DNA of 38,262 nucleotides from JANXQE01 sp035651635 (GTDB taxonomy: Bacteria; Verrucomicrobiota; Verrucomicrobiia; Limisphaerales; UBA8199), in contig DASRFK010000201.1 of assembly GCA_035651635.1 (NCBI GenBank), positions 1 to 38,262 on the forward strand, written 5' to 3'. The position numbers and the translations under genes are program-made. Below the pieces are notes generated by a model. The model did no database searches. It had not been told where the DNA came from and was given only the letters and a program-made list of their open reading frames with translations. Below are positions 31,835-38,262 of this stretch, one piece after another; the first letter of the stretch is position 1, and each line of letters opens with the position of its first letter.

Positions 31835-32053
31835 TCAACCCGGCAGGCCTGCATCTACGATCGTCAGCGGAATCTCGAAAGCTGGATCCTCGAACTTCAC
31901 CAGCACCTCGACACTCCTTAGCCTGGCCTCCCGGACCGCATCGAGCGCCAGGTCGGTTTGTTCGAAATCGAACGCCTCCGGATCATTCTGAGTCCAGCGG
32001 TCGGGTCCGGCGTAGAAAAGGCCGGTTCGGGTATTGCGCAGCAAGATCTTCAT
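31835..32053 (-). CDS. Small conserved hypothetical protein
   Basis: A 72-residue protein from ATG 32053 (MKILLRNTRTGLFYAGPDRW); the longer start at 32143 adds unconvincing sequence. It follows the pattern of small Verrucomicrobiota proteins (LLxRNTxTGLxxxGPxxWTxxxxxAFDFxxxDxAL). Function unknown. It lies just downstream of the AAA+ and GH127 genes on the same strand, separated by about 108 nt. Confidence 0.6.
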   Translation of the reverse strand: MKILLRNTRTGLFYAGPDRWTQNDPEAFDFEQTDLALDAVREARLRSVEVLVKFEDPAFEIPLTIVDAGLPG

Positions 32054-32161
32054 AGCCAATCGATGTTCCAGTCTCGCGGCAATGGTTTGACATTGGCAGT
32101 GGGTAAGAACTCCACTCGCCGGTATAAAAAGACCCATCGTCAAGCTGGTAAGCCGTTGGCT

Positions 32162-33685
32162 CTAATCGCAAGACACCGTCCGATCGGCCGCCCACTCGCG
32201 TATCTCCGCCACTTTCTCCGCCATCAGAATCGACAGCGGGCGAGTCTGCTTGAGTTCGGCCACCAAATCCGGTTGCGAAATCGCCCGGCCCCCGGCGTGC
32301 GCCGTATACATCGAAGCAACGACGGCCTGCTCGATCTCCGATCCCGAAAACCCTTCGCTGGCTTCCGCCAGAGCGCGCAAATCGAATTGCCCCGGGTCCA
32401 GCGCCCGCTTGAGCAGATGAATCCTAAAGATTTCCTGCCGATTCGCCACTGAGGGTAAGTCCACGAAAAAGATCTCGTCGAAGCGTCCCTTACGCACCAG
32501 TTCCGGCGGCAAGCACGAAATATCGTTGGCTGTAGCCACCAGGAACACTGGTTTTTTTCGCTCCGACATCCAGGTCAAAAGAGTGCCCAGAACCCGGCGG
32601 GACAGACCGTCATCCTCCGTACCGACGGCGGAGCCCTTTTCAATTTCATCCACCCACAACACGCAGGGGGCCATGACATCCGCCGTATCCAGAGCTTTGC
32701 GCAAGTTCCGTTCGGTTTCGCCGTAATACTTGCTATAGAGAATGCCAAAATCCAGGCGCAACAGGGGTATGCCGAAAATGCCCGCCGCCGCCTTGGCGGC
32801 AAGGCTCTTGCCGCAGCCTTGCACTCCCAACAGCAACATCCCGCGCGGAGGATCGAGGTTTTCAGGAGCTTCGTCCCGGAAAAACGATTTGCGCACTTCC
32901 AGCCAGGAACGGAGCCGTTGCATTCCGCCAATCTCGGCGAAGCGCGCCGTTTCATACTCGAACGATAGCGGCGAATCTTGTCCGAGCACTTCGTACTTCG
33001 CACGCATCACCTCAGGGATGTCCGATTCGGTTATCGCTCCGTCATCGTCAATGGCTTTGAAGGCGAGCCGGCGGGCATCGGTCGCAGTCAACCCGGCCAG
33101 ATTCCGCACCAGCAAGTCCAGCGCTTTATTGGTCGTGTGAACGTCGCGCCGGCCATGCTGCGAGCCCCAATCGGCGGCGGCGTCACAAACAATGCCTCGC
33201 AGCTCAGTTGGGGTGGGCAGTGGCAATTGGAACCGGGCAGTAAAAGGCCGAAGCTCTTCCGGAATAGGCAAAGACGTGCCCACCAGCACTACCGTCGAGT
33301 AGTGACGGGAATAATCCAACGCGATGTCCTTTAGAAACCGGATATGGATGTCATCCTCCAGGTAACGGCGGAAGTCCAACAGGACGAACAGACAATTGGT
33401 TGCGGAGGTTTTTATGTAGCTGAGCAGTTCCTGCGCACGAAGTACTGATTGTGTCGGCTGGTCATTCGTGTCGAAGGCCACCATCCCTTCCGTGACCGTC
33501 CAGCGAAAGGTCTTAAGCTGCAGTTGTCGTCCCAGCTGGCGCAGGGTCGAGACTACCTGCGGTTCCTCATTGCTCTCCACGGCAATGAGGGGCGTGCGTG
33601 AGCGAATGATCGCGGTTAGGTCGTGCAGCGGACTCTCGGTGGCTAGCGCCCCGGCCTGGCTGGGATTGGCAACCCGAAAACTCAT
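32162..33685 (-). CDS. Ycf46-type AAA+ ATPase
   Basis: A 507-residue protein with the layout of bacterial/plastid Ycf46: an N-terminal degenerate AAA-like half (TPLIAVESNEEPQVVSTLRQ, and TVVLVGTSLPIPEEL) followed by an active AAA+ module with Walker A GVQGCGKS (287-294), Walker B CVLWVDEIEK (D346, E347) and the second-region-of-homology sequence (ELVRKGRFDEIFFVDLP). Ycf46 proteins regulate CO2 acclimation in cyanobacteria; here the role is unknown. Its ATG overlaps the GH127 gene's TGA (ATGA), so the two are co-translated. Confidence 0.85.
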   Translation of the reverse strand: MSFRVANPSQAGALATESPLHDLTAIIRSRTPLIAVESNEEPQVVSTLRQLGRQLQLKTFRWTVTEGMVAFDTNDQPTQSVLRAQELLSYIKTSATNCLFVLLDFRRYLEDDIHIRFLKDIALDYSRHYSTVVLVGTSLPIPEELRPFTARFQLPLPTPTELRGIVCDAAADWGSQHGRRDVHTTNKALDLLVRNLAGLTATDARRLAFKAIDDDGAITESDIPEVMRAKYEVLGQDSPLSFEYETARFAEIGGMQRLRSWLEVRKSFFRDEAPENLDPPRGMLLLGVQGCGKSLAAKAAAGIFGIPLLRLDFGILYSKYYGETERNLRKALDTADVMAPCVLWVDEIEKGSAVGTEDDGLSRRVLGTLLTWMSERKKPVFLVATANDISCLPPELVRKGRFDEIFFVDLPSVANRQEIFRIHLLKRALDPGQFDLRALAEASEGFSGSEIEQAVVASMYTAHAGGRAISQPDLVAELKQTRPLSILMAEKVAEIREWAADRTVSCD

Positions 33686-35697
33686 TCGCTAACTGTGTGA
33701 TCGCGGGAGTTCGACTGCGCGAGATTAGTCAACGACCCGTGAGTTGCTGCGGTTTTGACAGCCGATGAGGTCGGAAACCAGACCCGCATTTCATTCGGGC
33801 CTCGGTGACACCACGCGTAATAAGGAATGAGCGTGAGTTCAGTTTTCGCCTCGCGGGCGCCCGCCCGAATCACGGTGACACCGCCAAGAAGATCGGGGCG
33901 CCACTCGGCCCGCAGATCCAGCTGTCCGGGCAAGACCTTATCAAGCACTTTGCCTCCGTTGTCGGCCCCTTCGGCGCAAAACACCAGCGGTCCACGTTCA
34001 AGGGCAAATCGGCCGGCATCGGCCTGCACTGCGGGGTGCGCCACGACGCGCCGCACCGGCGTGGGCAGCACCAGGGTGACTTCATCGCCGGACCTCCAGG
34101 TCCGGGAGATCCGGGCGAAGCCCTTGTCGGGCTCGACGTGCGCCGCTGCCGCGTTAATCGACAGTTTGACCTCCGGTTTAAGTCCATCCTCATAATGATA
34201 CAGGTCACTCGGAATGGGCTGATTCCGCGCCCAACCGGGCACGCGCAGGTTCAAAGCAAAACGAGTTGGTTTGGACGTAATAATTCGTAGGCTCACCCGG
34301 CCCTCCCACGGGTAACGCGTCGTCATCCTCAGCTCGATCGGTTGCCCTCCCACTTCGATTTTGGCGCTGCTCCCAATGAAAAGGTTCACAAAAACATTCT
34401 CTCCTTGAGTAGCGTAGATGAAGCTGGCGATTTCTGGAATGAACCGCACATCGTTGACCGGACAGCACGAGCACCCAAACCACGGCGCGCGTTGGCACGC
34501 GCCCATGTTAAACGTGGATTTCCCATCGCTCTCGAGAGGGTTGGGATAGAAAAACCGGTCCCCGGTCATGGCCACGCCCGAGATGAACCCATTATAGATC
34601 ACCCGCTCCAATACATCCAAATACCCGGCCTCCCCGTGGAGCAGGAACATGCGCTCATTCCACAGCGCGTTGGCAATCGCCGCACACGTTTCGAGATACG
34701 CGGTCGCATTTGGCAGATCGTAGTTCGCGCCGAATGCTTCTCCATCCGGCGAAGCGCCGATGCCCCCCGTAAGATGAATCTTCTTGCTCACGACATTCTG
34801 CCAGAGTCGGTCAATCGAGGCGATGTAGGCGGTGTCGCCCGTCAGCGCGGCAACGTCCGCCACCCCAGAATAAAAATAACCGGCTCGCACCGAATGCCCT
34901 ACGGCTTCATCCTGTTCGATAATCGGTTTGTGGTCCTGCTGATAAGCGCCCCTGAGCTTGTGCGTTTCAGCTCGACCTCGGAGATCACAAAAAAACTTCG
35001 CCTGTTCGAGGTATTTGCGTTGCCCGGTCGCTCGGAACAGCTTGACCAGGCCGATTTCGATCTCTTCGTGTCCAGGAGGTTCCTTTAATTGATCCGGACC
35101 CGGGCCAAAGGTTTTGCAAATCAATTCGGCGCTTTTGAGGGCCACTTCGAGGAGCGTTCGTTTGCCGGTTGCCTGAAAATGCGCCACTGCCGCTTCATAC
35201 AAATGACCTGAATTGTAAAGTTCGTGGCTCCCGGCCAGTTTTGACCAGCGCGTAGGGCCAAAAAAGTCCACCTGGCCCTTCGGATCGATCGTGCGCGCGG
35301 TGTACAGATATCCGTCGGGTTCCTGCGCGGCGGCAATTTTGCTAATAAGCTCGTCGAGGTACCGATCCAGCCTCGGATCCGGGTGAAGCGCCAACGTATA
35401 AGCGGCCCCTTCGATCACTTTGTACACATCCGAGTCATCAAAGGGCGTGCCGCGGAAGTGTCCCGGCATCAACTTGCCTGCCTTGGCGAAATTGTCGATT
35501 CGGCCCGTCTCCTCGCATTTTTTGAAATCATACCACACGGTTGTCACGCGATTGGTTTCCATCCGGGGAGACCAGAAACTGTCCTCGACCTTGACAGCGG
35601 TGAACGGCACCGGATGAATGGGGTAATCCTGAATTTCGGCGGCTCCAAGCCTCGCCATTGCAAGCGAGGGACAAAGGACCAGCAGGAACTTCTTCAT
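33682..35697 (-). CDS. GH127-family glycosidase (beta-L-arabinofuranosidase-like)
   Basis: A 671-residue protein from ATG 35697 (MKKFLLVLCPSLAMARLGAA), a signal peptide, so secreted or periplasmic; the longer ATG-less start at 35835 is rejected. The DUF1680/GH127 features include YKVIEGAAYTL, GEAFGANYDLPNATAYLETC and GACQRAPWFGCSCCPVND. Glutamate E336 with C338, and C411 and C412, match the Zn-binding/nucleophile set of HypBA1 (E338, C340, C417, C418). It would release arabinose or a related pentose from glycans. It is translationally coupled to the AAA+ ATPase. Confidence 0.85.
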   Translation of the reverse strand: MKKFLLVLCPSLAMARLGAAEIQDYPIHPVPFTAVKVEDSFWSPRMETNRVTTVWYDFKKCEETGRIDNFAKAGKLMPGHFRGTPFDDSDVYKVIEGAAYTLALHPDPRLDRYLDELISKIAAAQEPDGYLYTARTIDPKGQVDFFGPTRWSKLAGSHELYNSGHLYEAAVAHFQATGKRTLLEVALKSAELICKTFGPGPDQLKEPPGHEEIEIGLVKLFRATGQRKYLEQAKFFCDLRGRAETHKLRGAYQQDHKPIIEQDEAVGHSVRAGYFYSGVADVAALTGDTAYIASIDRLWQNVVSKKIHLTGGIGASPDGEAFGANYDLPNATAYLETCAAIANALWNERMFLLHGEAGYLDVLERVIYNGFISGVAMTGDRFFYPNPLESDGKSTFNMGACQRAPWFGCSCCPVNDVRFIPEIASFIYATQGENVFVNLFIGSSAKIEVGGQPIELRMTTRYPWEGRVSLRIITSKPTRFALNLRVPGWARNQPIPSDLYHYEDGLKPEVKLSINAAAAHVEPDKGFARISRTWRSGDEVTLVLPTPVRRVVAHPAVQADAGRFALERGPLVFCAEGADNGGKVLDKVLPGQLDLRAEWRPDLLGGVTVIRAGAREAKTELTLIPYYAWCHRGPNEMRVWFPTSSAVKTAATHGSLTNLAQSNSRDHTVSE

Positions 35698-35948
35698 ATA
35701 GAGGATGTAGGTCGGCGTCTTTAGTCCACCTAAACTAACGAATGCCCGCACGCATGCCAATCCATTCCGAGCATCAAGCCGCCTGCGGCAAATCCTGTTC
35801 GAGTGTATGAAGACCGCCACTCCAATATCTTGCAAATCAGGAAAACCAACTCAAGCTTGTGCCAGTTGTGAGTAATGACGCGCGTTAAGACATTGGCGGC
35901 CCATTTTCAAACCTCCCGCCGGGATCAGAAGCCGGCTTGCCCGCGGTA

Positions 35949-37439
35949 ATGTCCACCAGCCTCTATCGCCTAACCGGCCTCAAGCTCTGTCTGATCCCCA
36001 TTCGGACTCGGGTGCCGCTCAAGTTCGGGCCGGAGACACTTACCTCGGTCACGTGCCTGAGGGTGGGCCTAAGCGTTGTCGATGCCAATGGCCGGTGCGC
36101 CGAAGGTTGGGGAGAGATGCCCCTCAGCGTCCAATGGGTCTGGCCCAGTGAGCGGCCTTACGGCGCCCGATTGGAAACTTTGCAACGTTTTTGCCGCGAA
36201 ATCGCCCTGGCCTGGATGGACTTTCCGGCCAAAGGCCACGCTCTCGAGGTGGGCTACGATTTCCAGGAGCAAGTCTTGCCGGAACTGTTTTCGCGCTTTA
36301 ACCAAAATCTGACCTCGGAGCCACCGCGCAGTGACGCCACGCATTTGAGTCGCATCAGCAAAACATCCGAGCTGGGGAACCGCCTCGGCCGCGGGGCATC
36401 ATCCGAAGCCATGCCCTGGCTCGCTGCCCTCGTGTGCAACTCGGCGTTTGATCTCGCGCTGCATGATGCCTTTGGCCGCCTTGCCGAGCGCCCGGTTTAC
36501 GAAACGTACGGACCTGAGCTCCTAAACAGGGATCTGTCGAGCTATTTGGAGCCCGCGCCCGGTGCGCGCCAGTTAAGTTTCGCAGGGCGTTATCCTCAGG
36601 ATTATCTGGTCAAAGAACCAATGCCGCAGTTAATAGCCTGGCATCTGGTCGGCGGACTCGATGCGGTGGAACCCTCTGAACTGACGGGGGCCGAGCCCGA
36701 CGACGGCTACCCAACGTTGCTAAGCGATTGGATCAAACGCGACGGATTGAAATGTCTGAAGATCAAATTGCGCGGCAATGATGAACGGTGGGATTACCAA
36801 AGACTCCTTGCCGTTGCCGGAGTCGGTCTGCCCTTGGGGGTCGAATGGCTGAGCGCCGATTTCAACTGCACGGTCAAGGACCCCGAATACGTGAATCGCA
36901 TCCTGGACCTTCTGCGGCAGAACTTCCCCAAAATTTACGATTGCCTGTTGTACGTCGAGCAGCCGTTCCCTTATGATTTAGAGCACAATCAGATTGACGT
37001 GCATAGTGTATCCGAGCGCAAACCATTGTTCCTCGATGAAAGCGCTCACGACTGGCGGCTGATCCGCTTGGGACGTAAATTGGGTTGGACCGGAGTTGCG
37101 CTCAAGACGTGCAAGACGCAAACCGGGGCCCTTCTTAGCGCTTGCTGGGCACGCGCCCATGGGATGAGCCTGATGGTTCAAGACCTGACCAACCCGATGT
37201 TAGCCCAGATTCCGCACCTGCTCCTGGCCGCGCGTGTCGGCACGATCATGGGCGTCGAGACTAATTCGATGCAGTTCTATCCTGCCGCCTCGGCGCCCGA
37301 AGCCAAAGTCCATCCGGGGTTGTATCAGCGTCGCCAGGGTAAAGTGGATCTGTCCTCCATCCATGGTCCTGGCTTCGGCTATCGCCTGGAAGAAATCCAG
37401 CGGGACCTGCCTGAGCCAGACCTGGTCCTGAACCGGTGA
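35949..37439 (+). CDS. Enolase-superfamily protein (muconate lactonising/mandelate racemase type)
   Basis: A 496-residue protein from ATG 35949 (MSTSLYRLTGLKLCLIPIRT); the TTG at 35937 is an alternative. The capping domain (residues about 10-140) is followed by a barrel with CLKIKLRGND (KxK-like), WLSADFNCTV, YVEQPFPYD and LFLDESAHDW, the metal-binding acidic set, and later GVALKTCKTQTGALL. It likely acts on a sugar acid. It diverges from the GH127 gene across about 250 nt that hold no other visible feature (35698-35948), and is convergent with the TAXI gene 3 nt away. Confidence 0.8.
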   Translation: MSTSLYRLTGLKLCLIPIRTRVPLKFGPETLTSVTCLRVGLSVVDANGRCAEGWGEMPLSVQWVWPSERPYGARLETLQRFCREIALAWMDFPAKGHALEVGYDFQEQVLPELFSRFNQNLTSEPPRSDATHLSRISKTSELGNRLGRGASSEAMPWLAALVCNSAFDLALHDAFGRLAERPVYETYGPELLNRDLSSYLEPAPGARQLSFAGRYPQDYLVKEPMPQLIAWHLVGGLDAVEPSELTGAEPDDGYPTLLSDWIKRDGLKCLKIKLRGNDERWDYQRLLAVAGVGLPLGVEWLSADFNCTVKDPEYVNRILDLLRQNFPKIYDCLLYVEQPFPYDLEHNQIDVHSVSERKPLFLDESAHDWRLIRLGRKLGWTGVALKTCKTQTGALLSACWARAHGMSLMVQDLTNPMLAQIPHLLLAARVGTIMGVETNSMQFYPAASAPEAKVHPGLYQRRQGKVDLSSIHGPGFGYRLEEIQRDLPEPDLVLNR

Positions 37440-37442
37440 GCG

Positions 37443-38262
37443 CTATTTCCGAGTTCTCACGCCCTGTAACAGTTGAGTTCTGACGAAGGCAATATAACCC
37501 CGCAAAGCATAGAACTGATCCGCGAACGAGACCGGCACTTTCATCCGATTAACCCCTTGTTCGATCTGTTCCAATTGAGCCAGCAAATCTTCCTGCCCGC
37601 CGCCGGAGCCGTGCCCCTCCAGGACCTCCCGTTCGAGCGCCATCAACGCCCGGTACCAGCGATAAATCTTCAGCCGCATTCGCAAACGGAAGATGAAGGG
37701 AATGGCTTTGAGCCCGGGAACGAGCAAAACGATTATGGGCACAATGGCCACCAGGATGGGATTGACCAGGCTGGCCAGCCAGAATGGAAGCGCGCGATAA
37801 AGGAAAGTCTTGCCCGATTTATAATAACGGCTGGCTTCAGGGCTGATCGGAAAGTCACCTTCGAGGGGCGAAGGAAACTCCCCTTTGCGCTTAAGCAAGC
37901 TGGCGCCGCCGTGGATTTCCTGCGCTGCTTCGAGTAAGAGATCCGAAATCGCCGGGTGCAGTTTGGGTCGGGCCAGTAGTTCCACAGTGGGAGCCACGAG
38001 ATTGACGTCATGCGACGGCAGATTCCGGCCGAAATCGATCGAGCCCATCGGAAATTCGAGTTTGTTCAGATAGGTGACCCGGCGCGCGTAAGCGTCCGCC
38101 TGGCCGAAATTGAACATTCGAACCTCCGAGGAGAACAGCAGTTGACGCATGAGTTGGGGCGAAGCCGAATCGCCCATCAAAAAAACCGCATCCACTTTGC
38201 CGGCGAGCAACTGCCGGGTGGCCTCTTCAGCATCCAAATCCAACAGCTCAGTCGGGCCGCCC
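37443..38262 (-). CDS. TAXI-family TRAP solute-binding protein with C-terminal membrane segments (partial)
   Basis: The frame is open to the right edge; its first Met in the window is at 38243 but upstream residues (GGPTELLDLDAEEATRQLLA) continue in frame, so the N-terminus is missing. AGKVDAVFLMGDSASPQLM and the ELLARPKLHPAISDLLLEAA pattern match TAXI proteins. A C-terminal hydrophobic tract (LPFWLASLVNPILVAIVPII) and a long basic helix form a membrane anchor. This TAXI variant is common in Verrucomicrobiota-type genomes (from memory). The ligand is unknown. Confidence 0.75.
   Translation of the reverse strand, partial: GGPTELLDLDAEEATRQLLAGKVDAVFLMGDSASPQLMRQLLFSSEVRMFNFGQADAYARRVTYLNKLEFPMGSIDFGRNLPSHDVNLVAPTVELLARPKLHPAISDLLLEAAQEIHGGASLLKRKGEFPSPLEGDFPISPEASRYYKSGKTFLYRALPFWLASLVNPILVAIVPIIVLLVPGLKAIPFIFRLRMRLKIYRWYRALMALEREVLEGHGSGGGQEDLLAQLEQIEQGVNRMKVPVSFADQFYALRGYIAFVRTQLLQGVRTRK

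Noticed and set aside
31983..32195. Reverse ORF of 70 codons between the small protein and the AAA+ gene
   Set aside because: It overlaps both neighbours and its second half is a shadow of the 72-residue protein; only a short LDDGSFYTGEW stretch looks protein-like.
34342..35088. Forward ORF of 248 codons
   Set aside because: It is antisense to the well-supported GH127 gene and shows no domain pattern.
1..38262. CRISPR array or rRNA genes
   Set aside because: No regularly spaced direct repeats and no rRNA-like sequence were seen anywhere in the window.

Overview
The window looks like a high-GC chromosome of a Verrucomicrobiota bacterium, probably the Pedosphaera/Limisphaera branch. This rests on gene content: an exosortase/EpsI/polyprenyl-sugar-transferase cluster, a GH127-type glycosidase, a TAXI protein with C-terminal membrane segments, AAA_35-type proteins, several small proteins of the kind seen in that phylum, and an intergenic inverted repeat of the CCACAGAT/ACACGG type. 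The assignment is inferred from memory of these families, not from a marker-gene search.

Layout. (1) 1-3806, minus strand: a TIR-AAA protein and, downstream, a second AAA_35-type protein with a membrane segment and a periplasmic-looking tail that runs off the left edge. A palindromic repeat lies between them. (2) 3946-4307: the C-terminal remnant of a short-chain dehydrogenase, a hairpin, and tRNA-Val(GAC). (3) About 4441-18779: a compact (about 14.3 kb) Mu-like transposable element bounded by related end motifs (ATTTGTACA, 11-12 nt, AACTCTTCAA). It carries two small regulatory operons, a divergent repressor/Ner-like pair around a perfect operator palindrome, two Mu gpI-like proteins, a tail-hub gene interrupted by a frame change, a tape-measure-like coiled coil, and MuA-like and MuB-like genes at the right end. 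No terminase, portal, major capsid or lysis gene was recognised. (4) 18869-25947: a small secreted protein, nrdR with an overlapping partner, then exosortase, EpsI-like protein, sugar transferase, a UDP-glucuronate decarboxylase-like enzyme and a convergent sulfotransferase, which suggests export or assembly of a (possibly sulfated) surface polysaccharide. (5) 26265-31799: a secreted protein, a small CBM48 protein, malate dehydrogenase, and two overlapping signalling kinases. (6) 31835-38262: a small protein, a Ycf46-type AAA+ ATPase translationally overlapped by a GH127-like glycosidase, an enolase-superfamily protein and a partial TAXI-family protein.

How it works together: the mobile element probably keeps its transposition genes (A and B) silent through the XRE-type repressor at 6412-6936 acting on the palindrome at 6995-7018. 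The second catalytic Asp of the A protein appears to be Glu and the tail-hub gene is out of frame, so the element may be decaying, or it may be a headless derivative or satellite. The most interesting points are this element's unusual gene order and end structure, the MuA active-site substitution, and the TIR-AAA/AAA pair as a possible defence or signalling unit.
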